64,000 nucleotides of DNA from CAZLCC01 sp964570845 (GTDB lineage Bacteria; Patescibacteriota; Saccharimonadia; Saccharimonadales; Saccharimonadaceae): the NCBI GenBank assembly GCA_964570845.1, contig CAZMZB010000003.1, positions 1-64,000 on the forward strand, given 5' to 3'. The notes under the pieces were generated by a model. The model saw nothing but the letters and a program-made list of their open reading frames with translations, did no database searches and had not been told where the DNA came from. The first letter of the stretch is position 1, and each line of letters opens with the position of its first letter. A program made the position numbers and the translations under genes. Of the stretch, positions 1 to 8,056 are shown piece after piece.

Positions 1-428
<428 letters not shown>

Positions 429-432
429 TGCT

Positions 433-466
433 CCAAGATACGTTCATTTTTGTGAATGTGTCTTGG
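433..466 (+). other. 23S 3' processing hairpin
   Basis: A 14-bp stem pairs CCAAGATACGTTCA (433-446) with TGAATGTGTCTTGG (453-466), with two G-U pairs and a 6-nt loop. It directly follows the mature 23S end, where rRNA processing stems are usually found. It has no T-tract, so it is not read as a terminator. The rest of the spacer to the 5S gene (467-595) shows nothing else recognisable and contains no tRNA. Confidence 0.5.
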
Positions 467-595
467 ATCTAGGCGAGAGTCTGGACACGACTTAACTAGT
501 ATTTGGTGAATATCACCCCTGTTAATTCTTTACAAAACGTGCAACATATAGACATCGAAGCTTGATATATATAACTACTAAATTATATATGCCAA

Positions 596-709
<114 letters not shown>

Positions 710-711
710 TG

Positions 712-741
712 AAAAAGACCTCTGAAAAGAGGTCTTTTTTC
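712..741 (+). terminator. rRNA operon terminator
   Basis: The stem AAAGACCTCT/AGAGGTCTTT with a short GAAA-type loop and a run of T forms a strong intrinsic terminator immediately after 5S rRNA. Confidence 0.9.
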
Positions 742-786
742 TATCTTTCTGAAGAAGAGTAGGAAAAGTTCAGAATCGCGTATAAT

Positions 787-820
787 AAAAAAACAGCCCT
801 TCTCGCAGGAGGGCTGTTTT
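787..820. terminator. bidirectional-looking terminator hairpin
   Basis: ACAGCCCT pairs with AGGGCTGT around a 9-nt loop. There are A-runs on the left and T-runs on the right, so it could act in both directions. It backs up the rRNA terminator and would also stop minus-strand readthrough from the ROK/zincin genes. Confidence 0.6.
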
Positions 821-901
821 ATCAGGTGCTATAGATATAGTATCGCATAAAAGATATAAACACAATACCTTTATAAAAATATAATAATGTTTATGTAAAT
901 A

Positions 902-930
902 TTGACATAAAGCACAAGCTGTGTTATATT
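902..930 (+). promoter_or_regulatory. strong sigma70-type promoter for the KGG gene
   Basis: TTGACA at 902-907, a 17-bp spacer and TATATT at 925-930 give a near-consensus promoter. A leader of about 40 nt with AAGGAG (963-968) leads to the ATG at 976. Confidence 0.8.
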
Positions 931-975
931 TAAAACATACACATATCACGTGTGAGTTAAATAAGGAGAAAATCA

Positions 976-1200
976 ATGGCAGGAACAAGAAAAGGCGGCG
1001 TGGCCGCTGCTAAGACGAATAAAGATCGTCATGGAAAAGACTTTTATGCGCGCATTGGCGCTAAAGGTGGTCGTAATGGTCGAACTGGTGGCTTTGCGGC
1101 TGATCGTGAACTAGCGCGAAAAGCTGGTGCAATCGGTGGTCGTAAGAGTCGTCGCAAGGCTTCAGCGAAAGCTACTACTGTTGCAAAAGCAGCTGCTTAA
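976..1200 (+). CDS. KGG-repeat general stress-type protein
   Basis: This 74-aa protein is very basic, rich in Gly and Ala, and carries KGG-family repeats: FYARIGAKGGRNGRTGGFA followed by AGAIGGRKSRR. Proteins of this kind (GsiB/YciG-like, also common in phages) are linked to stress tolerance, but their biochemical role is not established. A near-consensus promoter and a good AAGGAG site suggest high expression. It is convergent with the zincin gene, and the two share the palindrome TTAA (1197-1200) as overlapping stop codons. The basic tail (KSRRKASAKATTVAKAAA) would also suit nucleic-acid binding, which is inference only. Confidence 0.75.
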   Translation: MAGTRKGGVAAAKTNKDRHGKDFYARIGAKGGRNGRTGGFAADRELARKAGAIGGRKSRRKASAKATTVAKAAA

Positions 1201-1682
1201 GTAGTCTTTACTTTATGGCGACGTAGCTCGCAAATCCGCGCATCATTTGCGCGCCAAGAACACCCACAGGCTAAACACTTGTAGGTGTTTTTTGGTTGTT
1301 GCAGACCGTTCATAGAACATTCCGGGCAGATACTGCGTTTGTGAAGCCAATCTCGATAACTATCCATCGCATCTTCAATATCATCTTCACTAATTAAGAT
1401 GCCATAGAGCTTTGAGAGCTTCTGTAGGGCATATTCCCATGCCTCCTGCTCTTTATGGAGGAGTTCTATATCTTGTTCGTAGTCAGAGTGCCCTAAGAGA
1501 GCGTGGGCAAGCTCATGAAGCAGTATTTTCTCATCACCATTGATCATATCCTCTGGGTAATAAATTGTTTTTTGACGTGGTGACCAGCGAAAATTGTTAC
1601 TTTTTGAAAAAGTTATCTCGGAAAAGTCATTTCGCAACTTTTTAAGCAGAGATTTTCTCGATGCCATAGTAGTAACAGCCAT
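1197..1682 (-). CDS. zincin metallopeptidase-like protein with C-terminal zinc ribbon
   Basis: This is a 161-aa protein with the catalytic zinc motif HELAHALLGH (HExxH plus downstream His), as in ImmA/IrrE-like and SprT-like domains. A four-cysteine zinc ribbon follows in the C-terminal third (CPEC, then CLACG). The substrate is unknown. The frame overlaps the end of the upstream ROK gene by 41 nt; the internal Met at codon 6 (1667) is an alternative start with a 26-nt overlap. The overlap implies translational coupling with the sugar-kinase-like gene. No signal peptide is seen, so it is probably cytoplasmic. Confidence 0.75.
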   Translation of the reverse strand: MAVTTMASRKSLLKKLRNDFSEITFSKSNNFRWSPRQKTIYYPEDMINGDEKILLHELAHALLGHSDYEQDIELLHKEQEAWEYALQKLSKLYGILISEDDIEDAMDSYRDWLHKRSICPECSMNGLQQPKNTYKCLACGCSWRANDARICELRRHKVKTT

Positions 1683-2448
1683 AAATTACCGCCTCTTCAG
1701 GGTGTTTTGCTTGAATGATATCCGGACAAAGGATGTGTTGCGGGAGGCTGTGTTTTAAGATTTTTTCTAACTCTTCACAGTATTTATCAAAATGCGTTCC
1801 CATGCTTCCACCAATGATAATAATGTCTGGCTGCAAAAAAGGGATAATCGGTAAAAAACCGCGGCTGATTTTATCCGCAATACGTTCCCAAATTTTCGGA
1901 TCATGGATATCCTTACCATACTTTCCATAGGTCTCTTTAATGGCGTGACCGGAGGCAAACGCCTCCCACTCACGAACGATTCCGTCATATTCAACAAGGG
2001 CGTGCCCACCTTCGCTTGAGCTAAGGGCCGGCTCGATTTTTTCATTGATGATAATACCTGTGCCAATGCCGGTGCTGATAGTGACATATAAGCTTGTTTC
2101 TGGGGCCAGAGAGAGTGTTTTTGTTTCGGCGAGACCAGCGAGATTGGCATCATTTTCCAGTATAACGGGGCAAGAAAATTCTTTTTTAAGTACGCGACCA
2201 ATATCAAAATCTTGCCATTTTAAACTTGAGCACCAGACCGCAATGTTATGTTTCACTACCCCTGGAACAGCGATAATAATACCATCAAATTCTCCTTTGT
2301 AATTTTCCTTGATGGTTTTTATCACTTTTTGCAGATATTCCTGTTGGTTTTTCGGAGTCTCAAAGCGATGGGTTGTACCTAGCGTACCTGTTTCGTCAAA
2401 ACTGGCGACAAGTGTTTTTGTTCCTCCGGTATCCACTGTTATCAGCAT
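1642..2448 (-). CDS. ROK-family sugar kinase-like protein
   Basis: This 268-aa ROK-family protein has the N-terminal ATP phosphate loop DTGGTK (residues 6-11), the ENDAN motif, and STGIGTG before a glutamate-glycine-histidine segment (EGGHA). Family members phosphorylate glucose or related sugars, or act as sugar-sensing repressors. There is no DNA-binding domain here, so a kinase is more likely. The usual cysteine zinc motif after the EGGHA region is absent and replaced by EWEAFASGHAI, so substrate choice may differ from glucokinase. The start ATG is 6 nt after a minus-strand TACACT box (plus 2455-2460), which suggests a leaderless mRNA. It is translationally coupled to the zincin gene. Confidence 0.85.
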   Translation of the reverse strand: MLITVDTGGTKTLVASFDETGTLGTTHRFETPKNQQEYLQKVIKTIKENYKGEFDGIIIAVPGVVKHNIAVWCSSLKWQDFDIGRVLKKEFSCPVILENDANLAGLAETKTLSLAPETSLYVTISTGIGTGIIINEKIEPALSSSEGGHALVEYDGIVREWEAFASGHAIKETYGKYGKDIHDPKIWERIADKISRGFLPIIPFLQPDIIIIGGSMGTHFDKYCEELEKILKHSLPQHILCPDIIQAKHPEEAVIYGCYYYGIEKISA

Positions 2449-2534
2449 GTTTTTAGTGTAGCATGTTTTTTATCTAGTATTTAGGGGGTTATTATGGTAT
2501 AATAAAAACAGTTGAAAATAATCAGGAGTGTGTG

Positions 2535-2999
2535 ATGACGGATGAAAAAGCAAAGATGACAGGAAGTTCAGTCGCAATATTTTTAATTGTGATTGTTATT
2601 CTTGTTGCAGGGCTGATCGGTGGACTTAGCTTTAGCAAGCAACAGAATGCAGCACAGCAAAGGAGCAAAGAGCAAACCGCAACACGAGAAACAGAGAAAA
2701 AGAAGCAAGATAGCAAAAAGTCTGAAGCTGCGAAAGAAGAAAAAGAGAAAAAGAAACCAGCGAATGCACCTACCAGTAGCGAATCAATATCTACGCGAGA
2801 GACTACTGAGCAGCAATCAAGTCAGCCAATTGTTACCACTGGTCCGTCCTCAGTTTCCGAAGTGCCGTCATCCGTGGCTTCAACCGGACCAACGGAAAAT
2901 ATCATTGTCGGGTTTATTGTGGGATTTGGTGCGATATATCTAACTCGTGAATATTATCGTTCACAAAAACTTTTTATTAAAGCTGCTCGCAAAGAATAG
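2535..2999 (+). CDS. small membrane-anchored protein with VASTGP C-terminal signal
   Basis: This 154-aa protein has an N-terminal hydrophobic segment (about residues 10-32) and a low-complexity charged middle (Lys/Glu/Ser/Thr/Pro). Its C-terminus reads VASTGP, then a hydrophobic stretch and a basic tail (RSQKLFIKAARKE). This matches the layout of a sortase-type signal, and the motif resembles LAxTG of class E sortases. GTG at 2532 is possible, but ATG at 2535 is better spaced from AGGAG (2524-2528). A TATAAT box lies at 2498-2503. The function is unknown; surface display is inferred. Confidence 0.7.
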   Translation: MTDEKAKMTGSSVAIFLIVIVILVAGLIGGLSFSKQQNAAQQRSKEQTATRETEKKKQDSKKSEAAKEEKEKKKPANAPTSSESISTRETTEQQSSQPIVTTGPSSVSEVPSSVASTGPTENIIVGFIVGFGAIYLTREYYRSQKLFIKAARKE

Positions 3000-3005
3000 C
3001 CCTCT

Positions 3006-3034
3006 TTGACTCCACTGGTGTATCAGGGTATAAT
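3006..3034 (+). promoter_or_regulatory. promoter of the S1 gene
   Basis: TTGACT (3006-3011), a 17-bp spacer and TATAAT (3029-3034). The predicted start near 3041 leaves an untranslated leader of about 78 nt. Confidence 0.8.
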
Positions 3035-3050
3035 GAAACTAATCTTTTAG

Positions 3051-3118
3051 AGCAGTTTCTTCAGAGGACTGCTTTTAATAGAAATACTACATAAGGAAGG
3101 AGTCTTAAAAATAAGACT
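3051..3118 (+). promoter_or_regulatory. structured S1 mRNA leader, hairpin between SD and AUG
   Basis: Two hairpins are visible. The first pairs AGCAGT (3051-3056) with ACTGCT (3068-3073) and is followed by TTTT, like a weak terminator. The second is a perfect 7-bp stem AGTCTTA/TAAGACT (3101-3107 with 3112-3118, AAAA loop) that lies exactly between the Shine-Dalgarno AAGGAAGGAG (3093-3102) and the AUG at 3119. Unfolded, the SD is 16 nt from AUG; folding would bring it close. Autogenous control by S1, as in E. coli rpsA, is an inference. Confidence 0.55.
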
Positions 3119-4195
3119 ATGGCTAAAGCCGCAATAACAATGGATGACCTTTTGAAAGAAGAGGCAGCAACACAGACAACTCAAGGGGAGGCAGTAGAAG
3201 GAGTAATATTCTCAATCCGCAAGCATGAGGTTTTGGTTGATCTCGGTCCTCGTGGTATAGGATTTGTTCCCCGGCGTGAAATGGGGTTTTCGCGTAATCT
3301 GAATGAGGGAGATAGCGTAACGGCAAGTATCGTTGAGCCGGAGATGGAAAATGGTTACGCACTGCTTTCTCTGAGAAAGGCAGCGAAAGATCGTGGTTGG
3401 GATGAAGTAATTGCAGTGAAAGAAAGTGGTGAGGTGATCGATATTTCTCCTTACGATGCAAACCGCGGAGGACTTCTCGTAGAACTTGAGGGCGTGAGGG
3501 GATTTCTTCCTGTCAGTCAGCTGAGTGCTGAACATTATCCTCGGGTAGGCGGTGCAGATAAAGATGAGATCTTGCAAAGGCTTCATTCTTTAGTCAATAA
3601 AAAGATTAAAGTTCGCATCCTGGATGCTGATCGTAAAGCTAACAAATTGATTTTCAGCGAAAAAGAAGCTATTAAGGAGGGCTTAGCTCAACGCTTTGAG
3701 AAACTTGCTGTTGGTGAAACAGTAAAAGGAGTGGTCACTGGCGTTGTTGATTTTGGTGTATTCGTAAATGTTGATGGCATTGAAGGGCTTATTCATATCA
3801 GTGAGATTAGTTGGGAGCGAGTGAATGATCCAAGCGATTACGTAAAAGTCGGTCAAACGGTGGAGGCAAAAATCATTGCTGTGGACAAAGAGCGACTAAG
3901 CCTTAGTTTGAAGCAGTTGAGCGAGGATCCATGGTTGAAAGAGGCGGAGCAGTTTAAAAAAGGTGATGTTATTGAAGGGGCAGTAACGCGAATTACACCG
4001 TTTGGTGCGTTTGTACAGATCAGCCCGGCTGTTGAGGCTCTTATTCACATCAGCGAACTAGGTGAAGGTAGTGAAGCTGATCCTGAGAAAGTCTTTAAGC
4101 TCAATGAACGAAAAACTTTTAAAATACTTGAGGCCGATAAAGAAAATCGTAAAATCTCATTAGGATTAATAGATAAGAAAAAATCTAAAAAATAA
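3119..4195 (+). CDS. rpsA: 30S ribosomal protein S1 (four S1 domains)
   Basis: This 358-aa protein has four OB-fold S1 RNA-binding domains at about residues 23-90, 100-180, 197-265 and 282-352. The third and fourth carry the clearest signatures (GVVDFGVFVNVDGIEGLIHISE and ITPFGAFVQ). S1 binds mRNA on the 30S subunit and helps initiation; E. coli S1 has six domains, so this is a short form. It has its own promoter and lies 53 bp upstream of infB, giving a translation-initiation pair. No in-frame start further upstream fits, so the ATG after the leader hairpin is preferred. Confidence 0.92.
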   Translation: MAKAAITMDDLLKEEAATQTTQGEAVEGVIFSIRKHEVLVDLGPRGIGFVPRREMGFSRNLNEGDSVTASIVEPEMENGYALLSLRKAAKDRGWDEVIAVKESGEVIDISPYDANRGGLLVELEGVRGFLPVSQLSAEHYPRVGGADKDEILQRLHSLVNKKIKVRILDADRKANKLIFSEKEAIKEGLAQRFEKLAVGETVKGVVTGVVDFGVFVNVDGIEGLIHISEISWERVNDPSDYVKVGQTVEAKIIAVDKERLSLSLKQLSEDPWLKEAEQFKKGDVIEGAVTRITPFGAFVQISPAVEALIHISELGEGSEADPEKVFKLNERKTFKILEADKENRKISLGLIDKKKSKK

Positions 4196-4248
4196 CCCAT
4201 CGGTAAGCGTTGCACTAGGAAGTGTGCAGCAGAGAGGAGTAAAATACA

Positions 4249-6018
4249 GTGGCAGAAAAAAAACTGATTGTTGCTGATATGATTACCGTTGGTGAATTAG
4301 CTGAAAAACTTAATCTGCCAGTTGCAAGTTTGGTGGGTGAGCTATTCAAGAATGGTATTGCTGCCACAGTTAACCAGCGGATTGATTTTGAAACTGCTCA
4401 AATTATTATTGAGGAGCTTGGTCTTGATGTGGAGCTTGAAAAACAATCTCAGCAAGAAGAAGCCAACTCTCTGAAAAAGACTCGTGAGCTTTCAGAAAAT
4501 GCTGTTTCTCGTCCGCCAATTGTCGCAGTGATGGGGCATGTTGATCATGGAAAGACGACACTTCTTGATGCAATTCTAGGAATAAAAGTCGTTGATGATG
4601 AGGCGGGTGGTATTACGCAGCATATCAGCGCCCACCAAACACAACGAGGTGACCGTTCTATCACTTTACTCGATACTCCCGGTCATGAAGCATTTTCTGC
4701 GCTTAGACAGCATGGTGCGGTACTAACGGATGTTGTGATTATCGTGGTCGCTGCAGATGATGGTGTGAAGCCGCAGACGGTTGAAGCGATTAAGTTTGCT
4801 CAGGCAGCGAATGCCAAGATTGTGGTAGCAATCAATAAAATTGATAAGGATACTGCTGATCCAAACCGAGTGAAGTCACAGCTTGCCAGTGAATATAACC
4901 TGAATCCGGAGGAGTGGGGTGGCGATACGGTAATGGTTGAGGTAAGTGCAAAAGCGAAGACAAACATCGATAAGCTGCTTGATATGGTACTTCTTGTTGC
5001 AGATCTGGAGGACTTAAAAGCTGAGGCGGATATTCCGGCAGAAGGTCTCGTTATCGAAGCGCACATGGAACAAGGGCGCGGAGCAGTGGTGAAGCTACTC
5101 GTAGAACATGGCATGCTAAAGGCAGGAAACTATATCGTTGCCGGTGGGGCATATGGCAAAGTAAGGACACTCCTTGATTTTGCAAATAAGCCTCTCAGAC
5201 AGGCTGGTCCTGCAACCCCAGCGGTTATCACGGGCATGAAAACACTTCCTCAATTTGGTGATATTTTTTCAATGGAGAAAAATGAAAAGGCTGCGCGACT
5301 TCTGGCTGAAAAAAATAGTATTGAAGCTAAGAAAGATACTGCAAGTACGAATATCACAGGATCGGACTTACTGCAGTTAATGAATAAAAAACGGGATGTG
5401 CGACAAGTGAATGTCATTATCAAAGCTGATGTCCAGGGATCACTCACTTCTATTAATGACAACCTTCGCTTACTGGAGAATGATGAATTGACGGTGCGTA
5501 TTGTCAATTCTGGTGCTGGTAATATTTCTGAAAGTGATATCACCAGTGCGGCGAGCAGCGGGGCAATTGTCTATGGCTTCAACGTGCAGCTGTCCCCAAC
5601 AGCCAAACGCCTGGCGCTACGAGAAGGGGTGAGTGTGAGGATTTTTAAGGTAATTTATGAGCTCTTGGATGATGTTCGTATGACAATGGAATCTTTGTTA
5701 GAGCCCGAGGTGATAGAAACTGAAATAGGAGTGCTGAAAGTAAAAGGTGTATTTCGAACCACAAAAGATACGATTATCTGTGGCGGTGAAGTAACGAAAG
5801 GAAAAGCGATGCCAAATACTTTGGCAAGAGTAAAACGTGCCGATAAGCAGATAGCGGAAGTAGAAGTTACGAGCGTACAGCGACAGCAGCAAGAGGTAAA
5901 AGAGGTGTTTGAAAAAGAGCTCTGCGGTCTTTCGTTGAAAACACAAAGTAAGCTACAAATTGAAGAGGGTGATCGAATAGAGTTTTTTGAACGAGAACTC
6001 AAAAAGCGTACACTTTAA
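4249..6018 (+). CDS. infB: translation initiation factor IF-2
   Basis: IF-2 is the GTPase that places initiator fMet-tRNA on the 30S subunit and promotes subunit joining. The 589-aa protein has a short IF2_N module (about residues 5-50) and almost no linker. The G domain follows, with G1 GHVDHGKTT (96-104), G3 DTPGH and G4 NKID, then the C-terminal beta-barrel domains that bind fMet-tRNA. E. coli IF-2 is 890 aa, so the N-terminal extension is largely missing here. The start is GTG at 4249 behind AGAGGAG. It probably shares a transcript with the S1 gene; fmt and def, which also act on fMet, are further along the window. Confidence 0.96.
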   Translation: MAEKKLIVADMITVGELAEKLNLPVASLVGELFKNGIAATVNQRIDFETAQIIIEELGLDVELEKQSQQEEANSLKKTRELSENAVSRPPIVAVMGHVDHGKTTLLDAILGIKVVDDEAGGITQHISAHQTQRGDRSITLLDTPGHEAFSALRQHGAVLTDVVIIVVAADDGVKPQTVEAIKFAQAANAKIVVAINKIDKDTADPNRVKSQLASEYNLNPEEWGGDTVMVEVSAKAKTNIDKLLDMVLLVADLEDLKAEADIPAEGLVIEAHMEQGRGAVVKLLVEHGMLKAGNYIVAGGAYGKVRTLLDFANKPLRQAGPATPAVITGMKTLPQFGDIFSMEKNEKAARLLAEKNSIEAKKDTASTNITGSDLLQLMNKKRDVRQVNVIIKADVQGSLTSINDNLRLLENDELTVRIVNSGAGNISESDITSAASSGAIVYGFNVQLSPTAKRLALREGVSVRIFKVIYELLDDVRMTMESLLEPEVIETEIGVLKVKGVFRTTKDTIICGGEVTKGKAMPNTLARVKRADKQIAEVEVTSVQRQQQEVKEVFEKELCGLSLKTQSKLQIEEGDRIEFFERELKKRTL

Positions 6019-6025
6019 AAAAGAG

Positions 6026-6055
6026 TTGACAACGATACTTATAATTGAGTACACT
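6026..6055 (+). promoter_or_regulatory. promoter of the surface-protein pair
   Basis: TTGACA (6026-6031), an 18-bp spacer and TACACT (6050-6055) lie directly upstream of the first DUF11 gene. A TATAAT at 6040-6045 is too close to this -35 box to pair with it. Confidence 0.65.
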
Positions 6056-6113
6056 TAGTGTGAAAATATAGCGATATAAAAAAATAAAAAACAAACAAAA
6101 GGGATAAGCTCTC

Positions 6114-8039
6114 ATGAAGATAAAAAACAAGCTAACCTTACTGCTCATTAGCTACATATTTGTGATTGCATCGGTTTTTATTGCTATTCCACAAGGGGCT
6201 AGCGCAAGTGCAAACGATATTATCAACGGAGGTGCCAGCACTAAGGCTCAGCTAAAGAGCCGCTTTAGTAAGGCTTCTTATGTCTTTCAGCACTATGGTA
6301 TTAAAAAAGCTGATATTGACGGTTTACGGAACGGGACAGTTCATAAAAACGGCAATATCTTCGTTGGTAATAAAAAAGTTGCTACCAACGCGCGATCTAC
6401 TGGACGTCAAGCTTTAGGTTGTAGCAACAAAGTTTTTACAATGCCAAACGGTAATAAAATCTATGAGGGTTCAACAAATTGTCGGTTTGCAAGCTCATCT
6501 CTTGCGGCTTTTGTTAAGCTTAATCAATACGGTCAATTTGAATACGCAATTATAAAAAATTGTGCAAACCCAACAGTTGGTAAAAATACAGTGCCAAAAC
6601 CAACTCCCCCAAAGCCAAGCATTAAGATTAACAAGAGTGTTAATAAAAAGACTCCATTATTAGGGGAAACGTTTACGTATGCATTTACGGCAAAAAATAC
6701 TGGTGCGACAGCGCTGAAAAATGTTAAGATCACTGATCCGGCTCCAAGAGGTGGAAACGGTAACCAGCTGATTGAGTTTATTCCCGACCAGACCGAAAAA
6801 CAAAAAGGATTAACAGTAAAAAAAGGTAGCGTAACGGTGGCAGTCGGTAATCTTGCAAAGGGTGCTTCGACACCGACCTATAAAGTCAAGGCGAAGTTCA
6901 TAAGAAAGTCAGATAAAAACCTTGTTAAAAATGAGGTATGTATTACAGGGAAAAGTACAAACGCCAATGCAAAACCGCAAAATGTAAAAGACTGTGCTAC
7001 CGCCCAAAACAAAACAAACACTCCTAATAATACTATTACTACTACTGAGCAACTCTCTCTTGAAATAACGAAAGCAGTTGATAAGCCGGAGGTTAACATT
7101 GGTGAAGAATTTACCTATACGATTACATTAAAAAACCCTACTACTAAGGATATTGGTAATATAAAGTTGGCTGACTCTATACTGACGCCGGATTTTATAG
7201 AACTGGTACCGGATAGTGGAACAAATGGTCTTGTTGTTAGTACTGCTTCGGTTGCGCTAAAGAGCGAGTTTGTATTAAAAGCAGGTGAAACACAAACCTT
7301 TACGCTGCGTGCAAAATATAAAGAAAGTGTCAGCACTGGGGTGACAGGTATTAACCAGGTATGTGTTGAAGCACAGCCTGTAGTTGGTCTCATTTGTACG
7401 ACAGCTGAGAATAAGCCAATTACTTCAACTCCACCGTCAATTACTGTCACAAAAGATGTTAGCAAGGAAAGAGTACGGCTTGGTGAAGCATTCACTTATA
7501 CCGTAAAAGTGACTAATATCAGCCAAGTAGATATTCCTTCTCTTAATATGCTTGATGCACAGCCGGAGGGAGTGGAGTTTATCGCAGATACAGCAACTAA
7601 CGGTGCGACCATTAGCTCGGGTGATCCATTTAAAACCGGTAAAGAAACAATCTGGTTTAGTAAAGCAAACTTCCCTCTTAAGGCGGGTGAGACTCAAGAG
7701 TTCAGTCTCCAGGCAAAATTAGTCGAAGAAGTAGCTGGTGAAATAGTTAATGTTGCTTGTGCTAACAATGGCGCTGAGATAAGTGCGTGTGATAATGCAA
7801 AAAATGTTACTATTCCTGCTGAACCGCCAGCTCCTCAAGAGTGTGCTGAGGGCATTCCAGTTGGGGATGAGCGATGTACGCCTGTTTTAGAGTCTTTACC
7901 AGCAGCCATCGCTTCAACCGGTCCGGGTGCAGTCGCAGCCAGTGTTGTTGGTGTCAGTGCCCTGGGCTATGGTGCTCGCCAATGGATAGCCTCTCGCCGG
8001 GCAATGCATGAAGCGATCGATAAGCTGTATAAAAAATAA
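6114..8039 (+). CDS. secreted DUF11-repeat surface protein with IASTGP anchor
   Basis: This 641-aa protein has a signal peptide (about 1-32), a unique N-terminal domain with several cysteines (about 33-165), and three DUF11-type Ig-like repeats. The repeats begin near residues 171, 315 and 440, each with a K-x-V-x...GE-x-FTY signature. The C-terminal module has IASTGP (about 599-604), a hydrophobic helix and a basic tail. DUF11 repeats are stalk modules of cell-surface proteins. The end resembles a class E sortase signal (LAxTG). Its last 119 bp before the divergent tail are identical to the next gene. It is the first gene of a two-gene operon with the 8057 gene. Confidence 0.85.
   Translation: MKIKNKLTLLLISYIFVIASVFIAIPQGASASANDIINGGASTKAQLKSRFSKASYVFQHYGIKKADIDGLRNGTVHKNGNIFVGNKKVATNARSTGRQALGCSNKVFTMPNGNKIYEGSTNCRFASSSLAAFVKLNQYGQFEYAIIKNCANPTVGKNTVPKPTPPKPSIKINKSVNKKTPLLGETFTYAFTAKNTGATALKNVKITDPAPRGGNGNQLIEFIPDQTEKQKGLTVKKGSVTVAVGNLAKGASTPTYKVKAKFIRKSDKNLVKNEVCITGKSTNANAKPQNVKDCATAQNKTNTPNNTITTTEQLSLEITKAVDKPEVNIGEEFTYTITLKNPTTKDIGNIKLADSILTPDFIELVPDSGTNGLVVSTASVALKSEFVLKAGETQTFTLRAKYKESVSTGVTGINQVCVEAQPVVGLICTTAENKPITSTPPSITVTKDVSKERVRLGEAFTYTVKVTNISQVDIPSLNMLDAQPEGVEFIADTATNGATISSGDPFKTGKETIWFSKANFPLKAGETQEFSLQAKLVEEVAGEIVNVACANNGAEISACDNAKNVTIPAEPPAPQECAEGIPVGDERCTPVLESLPAAIASTGPGAVAASVVGVSALGYGARQWIASRRAMHEAIDKLYKK
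7899..8017 (+). repeat. 119-bp direct repeat, copy 1 (C-terminal anchor module)
   Basis: This segment is identical base for base to 9548-9666. It encodes the PAAIASTGP motif, the membrane helix and the basic region of the cell-wall/membrane anchor. It is in the same reading frame in both genes. Confidence 0.95.
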
Positions 8040-8056
8040 AAAAGGAGAAAGACGTC

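Noticed and set aside
945..958. CACGTG palindrome in the KGG leader as a regulator site
   Set aside because: A 6-bp palindrome is common by chance and no second copy or matching regulator was found.
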